In this document: positions 8,930-18,067 of the stretch, one piece after another | How the letters are laid out: the number at the start of each line of letters is the position of its first letter | Position numbering within the stretch: position 1 is the first letter of the stretch | Assembly: GCF_004138215.1 (NCBI RefSeq) | Contig: NZ_RYYS01000064.1 | Location: forward strand, 62,001 to 126,000 | Direction of reading: 5' to 3' | Length of the DNA stretch: 64,000 bases | Source of the DNA: Anaerophilus nitritigenes | GTDB taxonomy: Bacteria; Bacillota; Clostridia; Peptostreptococcales; Thermotaleaceae | Notes under the pieces: generated by a model | Seen by the model: only the letters and a program-made list of their open reading frames with translations | What the model was told of the DNA's origin: nothing | Database searches by the model: none | Made by a program: the position numbers and the translations under genes

Positions 8930-10090
8930 ATGAGCTTTGAGGATTTATTAAACCAAGTAGAACAAAATAATGTATCCGAAATACCTAAACAAGAAAACCA
9001 AGAGGTAGTTTTAGAAAAAAAACAAGATATTTCTATGGACCTAAGCAAATTTAGTCAAAGAGAATTAGAAATGGTAAAGGACTTGAAAAAAGAAATAAAA
9101 ATGGAAGATACAAATAGTATAGGAAGCTTTGGAATGGAAATACAAGGCAATATTGCGAAATTTGCAGATGGTATATTAGAAGGAGTCAAAACAAAAGATA
9201 CAGGATATATTGGAAATGATCTAACCTCTCTTTTAACAACTATTAAGCAAATAGATGTGGAGAAGTTCCAAGAAAAAAAATCAATTATGAGTAATATTCC
9301 TTTTTTCGGGAAACTCAAAAATAGTATGGAAAAAGCAAAAATTCAAGTAGAAAATATTACTCAAACTGTAGATAGAATTGTAGTATCATTAGATACAGCA
9401 AGACAGGAACTTATAAGAGATGTAAATGTATTAGACATTTTATATGAAAAGAATATGGAGTATCTTCACCAATTGGAATTGTATACTGCAGCAGGAGAAT
9501 TGAAATATAAAGAATTAAGAGAAAATACTTTGGTACAATTAAAAGAACAAGCTCAAAAAACTCAAGATATGTTAGATATTCAAAGGTATAATGATTTTAC
9601 ACAACTACTTAGTGAAATAGAAAAAAGAATTCATGATTTAAAATTAAGTAGAGAAATTTCGATTCAAACGCTACCACAAATAAGACTTATGCAAAGCAAT
9701 GATAAAATATTAGCAAGTAAGATTCAAGCTAGTATCTTAACTACAATTCCTATTTGGAAAAATCAAATTGCTTTGGCTATTTCGTTAAATAAGCAAAAAT
9801 CAGCTTTAGAAATTCAAAAAAAGGTTTCGGATACTACTGAAAATATGTTAAAGCAAAATGCAGAGCTATTAAGAGTAAATACTATAGAGATTGCAAAAGA
9901 AAGTGAAAGAGGAGTAATCAGTATAGAGACATTAAAAGAAACTCATCAAAAGCTACTTGAAACGATTGAAGGATCTATGAAAATTTATGAAGAAGGAAAG
10001 ATTAAAAGAGAAAATATAGAAAAAGAGTTAAAAGAACTTGAAAATACACAAAAACAAAAGCTTTTAGAGTATAGAGGTCAATATAAATAA
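8930..10090 (+). CDS. TelA family protein (toxic anion resistance)
   Basis: 386 aa, mostly alpha-helical. The TelA family core runs from about residue 60 to the end: SNIPFFGKLKNS, the IVVSLDTARQELIRDVNVLDILYEKN segment, LPQIRLMQSNDKILASKIQASILTTIPIWKNQIALAI, and a coiled-coil C-terminus. The start is at 8930 because the GGAGGAG ribosome site lies between it and the in-frame ATG at 8915. TelA proteins are linked to tellurite and other chemical or envelope stress; the mechanism is unknown. The TerD gene further down the operon supports a Ter-type stress module. Confidence 0.9.
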   Translation: MSFEDLLNQVEQNNVSEIPKQENQEVVLEKKQDISMDLSKFSQRELEMVKDLKKEIKMEDTNSIGSFGMEIQGNIAKFADGILEGVKTKDTGYIGNDLTSLLTTIKQIDVEKFQEKKSIMSNIPFFGKLKNSMEKAKIQVENITQTVDRIVVSLDTARQELIRDVNVLDILYEKNMEYLHQLELYTAAGELKYKELRENTLVQLKEQAQKTQDMLDIQRYNDFTQLLSEIEKRIHDLKLSREISIQTLPQIRLMQSNDKILASKIQASILTTIPIWKNQIALAISLNKQKSALEIQKKVSDTTENMLKQNAELLRVNTIEIAKESERGVISIETLKETHQKLLETIEGSMKIYEEGKIKRENIEKELKELENTQKQKLLEYRGQYK

Positions 10091-10100
10091 GGGGATTAAA

Positions 10101-10892
10101 ATGAATAAACAAGAATGTATAGAATGGATCAAATCTTATTTTGAGATTGAGAGCTTGATTAGTACTTTAAAAGACCCTGACTTTAATATAAAAAGTCGAA
10201 TTTTTTATTTCAAAGATGTGTTTCGTTCAATTGATGAATTGAAAATTTTAAAAATCTACTCTAAAAATAAGAAACATAATATTGTATTAGAAGTATATTA
10301 TGTAACAGACGATTTTGAAGGATTGTTTCATGGATATTTTAGAATTGAGCCAGTTACAGATTCTGCAAGGAAAATTTTTAAAAATATGAGCAGAGTTTGT
10401 ACTGATTTGGGATATTTTTTCTACCATGCTTATCAGCATAGTGAAATATTGAAAAAATATATAGTTTCAGGAGATATAGATTATATTATAGAAGATGATG
10501 AAAATTTCTTTGAAACCGTGAAGAAAAATACTTATCTAGAATTATCACAATATGAAGAAAAACAAATGAATCAAATGATTCTTAGTAGAGAAAAATTTAA
10601 AAAATATATCACGCATTTTATACATTGGAATAAAAAATGTTCAGAAGAAGTAAAAACATTTTTAATGCATCTATGGACAACTTCTTATAAAAATTGTATT
10701 TGTCCCATAAATAATGTAAATGCAGTAGATTATTCTATAAAAGTAGATACTCAGGATATTTTTTTTCAAAAGAATAAAGACCTTTCTGTATATGGTCTTT
10801 TAGAATATGCACAAACCCATGGTTTTATTGTTTTTTTATACTTACAATTTGATTTTGAAGGTGGGAATGAATATGATTCAAAATCTTATTAA
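10101..10892 (+). CDS. hypothetical protein between TelA and TerD
   Basis: 263 aa, no family recognised. It is acidic and aromatic-rich, with no signal peptide or membrane helix. Features are a beta-rich N-terminal half (NIVLEVYYVTDDFEG, GYFRIEPVT), a helical middle, a CxC pair in YKNCICPINN near residue 200, and a hydrophobic C-terminal strand. AAGGGGATT precedes the ATG. Its 3' end overlaps the TerD start by 20 bases, so it is translationally coupled to a TerD protein and follows TelA by 10 bases. A role in the same stress response is inferred from position alone. Confidence 0.7.
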   Translation: MNKQECIEWIKSYFEIESLISTLKDPDFNIKSRIFYFKDVFRSIDELKILKIYSKNKKHNIVLEVYYVTDDFEGLFHGYFRIEPVTDSARKIFKNMSRVCTDLGYFFYHAYQHSEILKKYIVSGDIDYIIEDDENFFETVKKNTYLELSQYEEKQMNQMILSREKFKKYITHFIHWNKKCSEEVKTFLMHLWTTSYKNCICPINNVNAVDYSIKVDTQDIFFQKNKDLSVYGLLEYAQTHGFIVFLYLQFDFEGGNEYDSKSY

Positions 10893-11379
10893 AGGACAGA
10901 AAGTAGAACTATGTAAAATAAGCGAACCTGTTGATATTTTTATAAAAATGAAATGTGAAATTTCTACATCTATAGATCTGATGCTTTGGATGATGAATGA
11001 AAAAAATCAAGTGGATAAAAATAATATTGTCTTTTACAATCAACCCTATAGTAGTTGTAAAAGCATATCTTATAATGAAGATCAAAAAATTATAAAAATA
11101 TCCATGGATCAAATAGATGAACAAATTAAAAAAATAGTTTGTGTAGCGACGATCTATGATGAGATAGAGGAAAATAGAGAGTTGAATTTTTCTTTGGAGA
11201 TTAGAAAAAATGAACAAACCTTTTTGATAGACTCAGGAACAACTTCTCAAGAATATCAAAGTATAATTATAGGAGAAATTTATTTATACAAAAACTTATG
11301 GAAATGGAATACTATTTCTTATGAAAGTGAAAAAGAGATTGTTTCTTGCATGAAGAAAGTATATGATGTGCATATTTGA
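10873..11379 (+). CDS. TerD family protein (tellurium resistance/stress)
   Basis: 168 aa from ATG 10873, which has a GAAGGTGG ribosome site 8 bases upstream; the longer frame back to 10807 lacks a site and overlaps too far. The TerD pattern is clear: LIKGQKVELCK at the N-terminus, then NNIVFYNQPYSS, IISMDQIDEQIKKIVCVATIYDE and a beta-strand-rich C-terminus ending GEIYLYKNLWKWNTISY. TerD domains are calcium-binding beta sandwiches. Several usual acidic Ca ligands appear replaced, for example where many homologues have DLDA at the first loop this one has SIDLMLW. Last gene of the operon. Confidence 0.8.
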   Translation: MIQNLIKGQKVELCKISEPVDIFIKMKCEISTSIDLMLWMMNEKNQVDKNNIVFYNQPYSSCKSISYNEDQKIIKISMDQIDEQIKKIVCVATIYDEIEENRELNFSLEIRKNEQTFLIDSGTTSQEYQSIIIGEIYLYKNLWKWNTISYESEKEIVSCMKKVYDVHI

Positions 11380-11407
11380 AAAGATGAAAGATATTCTTTC
11401 ATCTTTT
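11380..11407 (+). terminator. intrinsic terminator of the TelA-TerD operon
   Basis: AAAGATGAAAG pairs with CTTTCATCTTT around ATATT, ending in T5 immediately after the TerD stop. Confidence 0.85.
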
Positions 11408-11455
11408 TGTATATATAATGGAAAAAATAAGCTTAGAAAATTAGGAAAATATTGT

Positions 11456-11484
11456 TTGACATGCATGAAAGAGGATGTTAAAAT
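11456..11484 (+). promoter_or_regulatory. strong sigma-A promoter of the TetR-efflux operon
   Basis: Consensus TTGACA (11456-11461), exactly 17 bases, then TAAAAT (11479-11484). A start of transcription near 11491 would put the palindrome at 11500-11516 just downstream. Confidence 0.75.
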
Positions 11485-11499
11485 AATGTTGGTACTGAA

Positions 11500-11516
11500 A
11501 AAACTAAAATAGTTTT
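11500..11516. promoter_or_regulatory. palindromic candidate operator for the TetR regulator
   Basis: Perfect dyad AAAACTA-AAA-TAGTTTT lying between the predicted transcription start and the regulator gene. Position and symmetry fit an autoregulatory operator; binding is inferred. Confidence 0.5.
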
Positions 11517-12104
11517 ATGATTACACGGATGAAAGAAGTGATGTGCATGAGGATGAGAATTATTCAAGGAGCTATTGAAGAAACAGGAGAAAAAGGAATA
11601 AAATTTACAATGAGTGATTTAGCTAGGAAATTAGGAGTGAGTAAAAGAACATTATATGAAAATTTCATTTCAAAAGAAGCTTTAATGGAAGCAATTATAG
11701 AACATTTTTTCACACAAATAGAGGAAAAACAAGAGGAAATTTTAGGAAATGAAAATTTAGATCCTATTCAGAAATTAAAAGAAATTGCAAGGATTCTTCC
11801 TAATGATCCAAAGCTTACGTATATAAGCAAATTTTATGAAATGAAGCAGTGCTATCCGAAGCAGTGGAGGATGGTACAACATTGGGTCAATGAATGGAAA
11901 CCTGAAGAAAGACTTATTGAGGAGGGAATGAAAAGTGGAAAATTAAGAAAAGCCAATAGTGTTGTTTTAAGACAGATCATTGTGCAATCTATTATGTCAT
12001 TAGTGGATAGAAATTTCTTAATGAAAAATGACATTACGTTAAGAGAAGCCTTAAATGATATGATAGATATTATTCTTTATGGACTAGTAATGGATGAAAA
12101 ATGA
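11517..12104 (+). CDS. TetR/AcrR family transcriptional regulator
   Basis: Up to 195 aa. The N-terminal helix-turn-helix covers about residues 15-60, with FTMSDLARKLGVSKRTLYENFISKEAL as the recognition region; the C-terminal ligand domain is typical in size. Several starts are possible (ATG at 11517, 11529, 11541, 11547 and 11553); none has a strong ribosome site, so the N-terminus is uncertain. It heads an operon with a membrane-fusion lipoprotein and an RND pump, and probably represses it, since a palindrome lies next to the consensus promoter. Confidence 0.88.
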   Translation: MITRMKEVMCMRMRIIQGAIEETGEKGIKFTMSDLARKLGVSKRTLYENFISKEALMEAIIEHFFTQIEEKQEEILGNENLDPIQKLKEIARILPNDPKLTYISKFYEMKQCYPKQWRMVQHWVNEWKPEERLIEEGMKSGKLRKANSVVLRQIIVQSIMSLVDRNFLMKNDITLREALNDMIDIILYGLVMDEK

Positions 12105-12127
12105 TATTTTGTAAAGGGGGAGCTAGT

Positions 12128-13300
12128 ATGAAACGAAAAATGGCAACACTACTTATTTTTTTATTATCTATTCAATTGCTTTTAACAGGATGCGGCAAAA
12201 AAGAAGAACAGGTAAAAGCAAATAGCTTAAAGCCTGTTGTAGTAGAAGAAGTAAATGAACAATCTTATTCAGAAGAAATTGATTTGAGTGGGAATATAAA
12301 ACCATCTCAAACAGTAAAAATTGCATATAAGGTTCCAGGAGGAGTAGTTTCTAATATTTTTGTAGAAGAAGGAGCTGTAGTCAAAAAAAATCAAGTTTTA
12401 ATAACATTAGATGCTTATGACTATACATTAAATCTTAGTTCGACTAATGCAAAGCTTGAATCTTCAAGAATGAAAATGGATAGTCAAGTACCATCTAAGA
12501 TTGAACAAGCAAAGGCTTCTTTAGATTTGATTGAGAAAAATTATGAAAGAATGAAAAATCTTTATGAAGAAGGAGCGATTTCTACAGCTCAATTAGATGA
12601 GATACAAACAAAATATATAGCAGCAAAAAATACTTATCAAGAAGCATTAGATGCCAAAGTTTATACAAAAATAGAATTAGAGCAGGCAAAAGCTGCAAAA
12701 GACAAGGCTCAATCTGATCTTTCAGATACAACTCTTAGAAGTCCTATCGATGGAATTGTACTTAAAAAAATCTCAGAGGTTGGAGAAACAGTAGCACAAG
12801 GATATCCTGTTATGGTACTTGGAAATCTTAATCAAGTAGAGATAGAAATAGGAGTAGCAGATGCAAGTATCAATAAAATTCAAAAGGGACAAAAGGCAAA
12901 GGTTTATGTATATGGAGTTGAAAAAGAATTTGAAGGAGTAGTGAGTGAAGTAGGAGCTTTAGCAGATGAAAAAACAAGAACTTTTCCAGTAAAAATTACG
13001 ATTGACAATAAAGACCATCAATTAAAACCAGGTATGATGGGAAAAGTACGTATTCCTCTAGACAAGAAAAAGGCAGTATTAGTTCCTGTAGATGCAGTTT
13101 TAAATACACCACAAGGAGCTGCTGTGTTTGTATATGATCAAGAAACAAAGAAAGTATATAAAAGAAAGGTAGTTCCAGGAGAAATCCTTCACGATAAGAT
13201 AGAAATAAAAGAAGGTTTAAAGTTAGGAGAAAAACTTGTAATAGAAGGACAACTAAAAATAAAAAATGATGAAGCAGTACATGTAGAGGAGATGAAATAA
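12128..13300 (+). CDS. efflux RND transporter periplasmic adaptor subunit (lipoprotein)
   Basis: 390 aa from ATG 12128, preceded by GGGGGAG. The N-terminus is a lipoprotein signal with lipobox LLTGC, so it is anchored on the outer face of the membrane. The HlyD/AcrA order follows: a barrel-sandwich strand near 50-80 (NIKPSQTVKIAYKVPGGVV), a coiled-coil hairpin around 100-190, a second lipoyl half (DTTLRSPIDGIVLKKISEVGETV), then a beta-barrel (KAKVYVYG through KPGMMGKVRIP) and membrane-proximal domain. It should couple to the RND pump, whose start overlaps its stop codon. In a Gram-positive it would act without an outer-membrane channel. Confidence 0.93.
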   Translation: MKRKMATLLIFLLSIQLLLTGCGKKEEQVKANSLKPVVVEEVNEQSYSEEIDLSGNIKPSQTVKIAYKVPGGVVSNIFVEEGAVVKKNQVLITLDAYDYTLNLSSTNAKLESSRMKMDSQVPSKIEQAKASLDLIEKNYERMKNLYEEGAISTAQLDEIQTKYIAAKNTYQEALDAKVYTKIELEQAKAAKDKAQSDLSDTTLRSPIDGIVLKKISEVGETVAQGYPVMVLGNLNQVEIEIGVADASINKIQKGQKAKVYVYGVEKEFEGVVSEVGALADEKTRTFPVKITIDNKDHQLKPGMMGKVRIPLDKKKAVLVPVDAVLNTPQGAAVFVYDQETKKVYKRKVVPGEILHDKIEIKEGLKLGEKLVIEGQLKIKNDEAVHVEEMK

Positions 13301-16300
13301 TGGTAAAATGGAGTGTAAAGCATAGAAGTATAGTAATGCTTATCTGTTTTTTTGTCTTCATTACAGGAGTGTTTATCTATGGAGACATGGAAAGACAAGA
13401 AAATCCTAATGTAATTTCTCCAGATGCTATGGTCAAATGTATTTATCCAGGAGCTAGCCCTGAAGATGTAGAGAAGTTAATCATCAAACCTCTTGAAACT
13501 AAGATTAATGAAATATCTGAAATAAAACAGCTAGAAAGCTTTGCTATGGATAGTGTTGGAGTAATTAAAGTAAGCTTAATAGATTTAAGTGATGAAAGAA
13601 TCAAAGAGGTTTGGGATGAGCTAAAGGATGATGTAGATCAAGTAAAAAAAGATTTACCAGAACAAGCATGGGAGCCAGAAGTAGAAACAGATTTTACAGA
13701 GACATATGGTCTTTTGATGGTACTAACAGGAGAAAATTATACTTATAAAGATTTAAAAGTTATGTCAGAAGACTTAAAGGACCGATTAGAAGAAGATCCT
13801 GATGTAAAGGCAGTAGATTTAGATGGAGAAATTAATGAAGAAGTACATATCAATGTAGATATGGCAAAATTAAAACAATATAAAATTGCCCCAAGTACTA
13901 TTGGAAAATTAATTAAAGCTCATAATGTAAATATTCCTGGAGGAAATTTAGAGATAGGTTCTATCAAAGTGCCTGTTCAGACTTCGGGAGAATATGAAAA
14001 TATAGAGGATTTAAAAAATACAGTAGTAGGAGTATCTGAAACAGGAAATCCAATTTATCTTAAGAATATAGCAGAGATTGTTCAAAAAGAAGAAAAAAAA
14101 GAGATATTTGTCAATTACAATAATGAAAAAACTATTGCTATAGGTGTAAAGTATTCTGAAGGCAAGAATATGGTTAAAACTAGTAAAAGATTAAACAAAA
14201 TTATTGAGGAATTTAAAGGTGAACTCTATGAAGGAATGGAGCTTATTACATTTACAGATCAAGCAGCATATGTAAATGAAGCTATTACATTATTTGAAAG
14301 CAATCTAATATCTGCTATAGGATTAGTAGTATTAGTTGTACTCTTAGCCATGGGAGCTAGAAGTGCTCTTGTAGTATCTAGTTCTATTCCACTAATTATT
14401 ATGAGTGTTTTTGTATATATGAAGCTTCAAAATATGCAGCTTCATCAAGTATCTATAGCATCTTTGATTATTTCTTTAAGTTTATTAGTTGCAAATGGAA
14501 TTGTAGCTAATGATAGTATGTATCTTTATATGCAAAAAGGATTTGACAGAGAGACATCTTGTATAAAAGGAGTAAGTGAAGTACAAATAGCTATTTTGAC
14601 TTCAACACTTACCAGTATTGCATCTTTTTTACCTCTTGCAATGATGGAAGGAGTGGCAGGAAAGTTTGTAAAGACTTTACCTATTTTAGTGTCAGTGGCA
14701 CTTTTTAGTTCTTATATTACCTCTCTTACTATGGTACCAGCTTTAGGATATACATTCTTAAAAGTAAAGGGAGAGGGAAAGAAGAATATATTTCAAAGAA
14801 ATCTTGAAAAGTTTATTCCCATTGATAAAGTATCTACAAATTTACTTAAACAATACAAAAAAAGTCTTTCTATTGCATTAAAAAAACCTAAATTTATTAT
14901 ATTTATTGCCATAGGTGCTTTGCTAGGAAGTTTGACATTGATTCCTAGTCTAGGAGTACAGTTGTTTCCACCAGTAGAAAGGGATCAATATGTTATTGAT
15001 ATAGATGTACAAGAAGGAAGTACAGCACAAAGGACTGGAGAGATTGTAGAAAAGATAGGGCAAATTCTTTTAGAAGAGAAATCTGTAGACTCTTTTATGA
15101 GTAAAGTGGGAGAAGGTCCTTTAAAATATTATATTACATTTATTCCTAATAAAGTTTCTAGTGATAAAGCACAAATTATTGTAAATGGAAAACAAGATGA
15201 TATGCCACGTATTCAAAAGGTTTTAGATGAACAAATAACAGGTGCAAGAATTAATGTAAAGAAACTTGAAATTGCTAAGCCAGTAGATTTTCCAGTACAG
15301 GTGAGAGTTTCAGGTGAAGACATTAAAACACTAAAAGAAATTGCACAAGATATTAAGCATGAAGTAGAATCTATAGAAGGTAGTCAAAATGTACAAGATA
15401 CTTTTGGGCTAGATTCATATAAACTTTCTATTAATGTAAATGAAGAAAAAGCAAATCTTGTAGGTCTTAGCAACTATGATGTTGCAGGAACTGTAAGAAT
15501 GGCTATTAATGGAATAGAGATTACAAAATTAAAACAGGAACATATTGATGATGACGATTTACCAGTAATCATGAAAATTTCAGATGAGAAAAAACATAGT
15601 AGAGATATTTTAGATGATTTATTTTTTACATCTACTATTACGGGAGAAAATATCCCAATACAACATATAGCAAATATAAATAATGAATTTGCTTTAAACA
15701 AAATTATAAGAAGAAACACGAAAAGAACTATTACTGTAGGAATGTTTGTACAAGATGGATATAGTACAGATTCTATAGAGAAGGAAGTTATAAAAAAATT
15801 AGAAAATTATGAGCTTCCTAAAGGATATAGTATAGAGGTCGGAGGAGAAAGTGAAGAGAGAAATGATGCCTTTACATCTATGAAGATACCATCTATTATT
15901 GCAGTAGCTATTATTTACTTGATTTTAGTTATGCAATTTGGAGATTTAAGAGAACCATTTATTATTATGGGAACTATTCCACTATCTTTTATAGGTATTA
16001 TATGGGGACTTAAAATTACAGGATATCCTATAGGGTTTATGTCACTTTTAGGAGCCATTAGTTTGATGGGGGTAGTAGTAAATAATGGAATTGTGTTATT
16101 AGATTATATTAAGATTGTAAAAAATGAGTATGAAAATCTATCAGATGCAATTGTAGAAGCATGTGCTACAAGGATTAGACCTATTATGATAGGGATGATT
16201 ACAACTGTAATTTCCCTAGTTCCACTAGGTATTTCAGGAGGACTTCTATGGGCTCCTATGGCATATTCTATTATATTTGGAATGTTAGTTTCATCTGTTC

Positions 16301-16392
16301 TTACACTATATGTAATTCCAGTAGCATATTTACTAATGGAGAGAGAAGATTCTCCTATGAAAAGATTTATAGCTTTTCTACAATCAAGATAA
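13300..16392 (+). CDS. efflux RND transporter permease subunit (AcrB/HAE-like)
   Basis: 1030 aa, the normal RND length. Helix TM1 is at residues 8-28, two large extracellular loops follow (about 30-330 and 560-860), and there are two blocks of transmembrane helices (about 335-540 and 865-1020). The TM4 region reads LIISLSLLVANGIVANDSMYLYMQ, where the usual DD pair for proton transfer is replaced by N/ND-type residues (VANGIVANDS), as in a branch of Firmicutes RND pumps. The start codon overlaps the adaptor stop by one base (TAATG). The substrate is unknown; drugs, bile-like compounds or lipids are possible. Confidence 0.93.
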   Translation: MVKWSVKHRSIVMLICFFVFITGVFIYGDMERQENPNVISPDAMVKCIYPGASPEDVEKLIIKPLETKINEISEIKQLESFAMDSVGVIKVSLIDLSDERIKEVWDELKDDVDQVKKDLPEQAWEPEVETDFTETYGLLMVLTGENYTYKDLKVMSEDLKDRLEEDPDVKAVDLDGEINEEVHINVDMAKLKQYKIAPSTIGKLIKAHNVNIPGGNLEIGSIKVPVQTSGEYENIEDLKNTVVGVSETGNPIYLKNIAEIVQKEEKKEIFVNYNNEKTIAIGVKYSEGKNMVKTSKRLNKIIEEFKGELYEGMELITFTDQAAYVNEAITLFESNLISAIGLVVLVVLLAMGARSALVVSSSIPLIIMSVFVYMKLQNMQLHQVSIASLIISLSLLVANGIVANDSMYLYMQKGFDRETSCIKGVSEVQIAILTSTLTSIASFLPLAMMEGVAGKFVKTLPILVSVALFSSYITSLTMVPALGYTFLKVKGEGKKNIFQRNLEKFIPIDKVSTNLLKQYKKSLSIALKKPKFIIFIAIGALLGSLTLIPSLGVQLFPPVERDQYVIDIDVQEGSTAQRTGEIVEKIGQILLEEKSVDSFMSKVGEGPLKYYITFIPNKVSSDKAQIIVNGKQDDMPRIQKVLDEQITGARINVKKLEIAKPVDFPVQVRVSGEDIKTLKEIAQDIKHEVESIEGSQNVQDTFGLDSYKLSINVNEEKANLVGLSNYDVAGTVRMAINGIEITKLKQEHIDDDDLPVIMKISDEKKHSRDILDDLFFTSTITGENIPIQHIANINNEFALNKIIRRNTKRTITVGMFVQDGYSTDSIEKEVIKKLENYELPKGYSIEVGGESEERNDAFTSMKIPSIIAVAIIYLILVMQFGDLREPFIIMGTIPLSFIGIIWGLKITGYPIGFMSLLGAISLMGVVVNNGIVLLDYIKIVKNEYENLSDAIVEACATRIRPIMIGMITTVISLVPLGISGGLLWAPMAYSIIFGMLVSSVLTLYVIPVAYLLMEREDSPMKRFIAFLQSR

Positions 16393-16401
16393 AATAGTCA
16401 T

Positions 16402-16441
16402 AAAGGAACCAACCTTTGGATTGAAGGTTGGTTCTTTATTT
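16402..16441 (+). terminator. intrinsic terminator of the efflux operon
   Basis: GAACCAACCTT pairs with AAGGTTGGTTC around a 7-base loop, followed by TTTATTTA. Confidence 0.8.
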
Positions 16442-16469
16442 ATGTAATTCATGTTATGTAGTATATGTA

Positions 16470-17876
16470 TTATTTAACTGTTGCTATATCTTCATCATCT
16501 AATTTATCCATTGTAAATCCTATATATCCATAAAGGACAGATACAACTGGATTAATTAAGTTTAAAAAGGCATATGGAAGATATGCAAAAGGATGAACGC
16601 TAAGTGTTGTACTCATAAATGCTCCACAAGTACTCCATGGGACTAAAGAAGAGGTAAGTGTTCCTGTATCTTCTAACACTCTAGATAAATTTTTAGGGTG
16701 CAGACCTTGTTCTTCATATTTTTTCTTAAACATTCTTCCTGGGACTACGATTGCAAGATATTGATCAGACATAGTAAAGTTACAGAATATGCATGTAAGA
16801 GCAGTTGTCAGTACTAAAGAACCAGTACTTGTTGCAAAAGTAAGAAGTTTTTCTCCGATTACTTCAAGTATTCCTATTTTTTCCATAACTCCACCAAAAC
16901 TCATAGCAACCAAAATTAGTGAAACCGTCCACATCATAGAATCCAATCCACCACGAGTTAACAGCTTGTCTACTGCTTCAAAACCGGTTTCAGATACATA
17001 GCCATAGTGAGAAGCTTTTATAATTTTTCCCATTTTTGCTCCTTGGAAGAAGTATGCAAATATACCACCTAAAATACTACCTCCTAAAAGACCAGGAATG
17101 GCTGGCATTTTGAATATAACCATTAAAATAACTAAAATAGGAGGAATCAAAAGAATTGGAGTAATTTGAAATTGTTCGCCTAAAGCTGTAAGAAGTCTAT
17201 TGATTCCCTCTACATCCAGTTCTTTTCCAGCATATTTCATACCTACAATAGAATATCCAATCATAGCTAAAATAAAGCTTACACCTGTAGTTTTGATCAT
17301 GTGGTTAATGTGATCAAAAAGATTTGTACCGGTTACAGCTGGAGCTAGATTTGTAGAATCAGATAAAGGAGACATTTTATCTCCGAAATAAGCTCCTGAG
17401 ATAATAGCACCTGCTACTAATGGAGTACTAATTTCAAGACCTTGACCAACTCCAAGTAAAGCGATCCCTACAGTTCCTGCAGTTGTCCATGCACTTCCAG
17501 TTGCTAAAGATACAATAGCACAAATTAAGCAAGTAGCAGGTAAGAATATTCCGGGAGATAAAATTTTTAAACCATAATAAATCATAGTAGGGACGATTCC
17601 AGCTATAATCCAAGTACCTATAATAATACCTATAATCATTTGAATTAAAATTGCTTGAAGAGCTGGTAAAATAGTATCAAAAATACCTTGCTCCATTTGT
17701 TCCCAATTATAACCTACACGTTTACCTACTAGTGCTGCTACAATAGTGGTAGCTAAAAGTGGTATTTGAGGATCTCCACCAAAAATTAAGATTGTAGAAG
17801 ATAAAGATAGTATTAAGAATACTATAGGAATAAGAGCTTCCCACATTTTAGGTTTTCTAACCAGACTTTCTTCCAT
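16470..17876 (-). CDS. Na+/H+ antiporter NhaC family protein
   Basis: 468 aa from ATG 17876, with GGAGG 9 bases upstream; an open frame extends further upstream but lacks a ribosome site and would add a non-homologous tail. About 12 membrane helices. NhaC signatures include TGSAWTTAGTVGIAL near residue 135, GAYFGDKMSPLSDSTNLAP near 175 and a C-terminal FNFTMSDQYLAIVVPGRMF. Members exchange sodium for protons, or couple organic acids to malate/lactate antiport. It lies on the same strand behind a D-aminoacylase gene, with 191 bases between them that contain a perfect palindrome, so it probably has its own promoter. Confidence 0.9.
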   Translation of the reverse strand: MEESLVRKPKMWEALIPIVFLILSLSSTILIFGGDPQIPLLATTIVAALVGKRVGYNWEQMEQGIFDTILPALQAILIQMIIGIIIGTWIIAGIVPTMIYYGLKILSPGIFLPATCLICAIVSLATGSAWTTAGTVGIALLGVGQGLEISTPLVAGAIISGAYFGDKMSPLSDSTNLAPAVTGTNLFDHINHMIKTTGVSFILAMIGYSIVGMKYAGKELDVEGINRLLTALGEQFQITPILLIPPILVILMVIFKMPAIPGLLGGSILGGIFAYFFQGAKMGKIIKASHYGYVSETGFEAVDKLLTRGGLDSMMWTVSLILVAMSFGGVMEKIGILEVIGEKLLTFATSTGSLVLTTALTCIFCNFTMSDQYLAIVVPGRMFKKKYEEQGLHPKNLSRVLEDTGTLTSSLVPWSTCGAFMSTTLSVHPFAYLPYAFLNLINPVVSVLYGYIGFTMDKLDDEDIATVK

Positions 17877-17961
17877 AAATGATGACCTCCATATTTTTAA
17901 AATATTTTTTAAAAACGTTTTCATATAATCTATAATATTTAGTACGGTATTGCGATGCTTC

Positions 17962-17979
17962 ATTAAAGGCGCCTTTAAT
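17962..17979. promoter_or_regulatory. 18-bp perfect palindrome upstream of nhaC-type gene
   Basis: ATTAAAGGC/GCCTTTAAT with no spacer, about 90 bases upstream of the antiporter start. On the - strand an extended -10 element (TGCTATTAT, about 17992-17984) lies right beside it, so a repressor here would block the promoter. No T run follows, which argues against a terminator. Confidence 0.5.
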
Positions 17980-18067
17980 AAATATAATAGCATATAAAAA
18001 ATAAAAATAAAGAGGGAATTATCGAAAAATAAATTTTTATGCAAAAAAATTAATAATTCTTATTATT

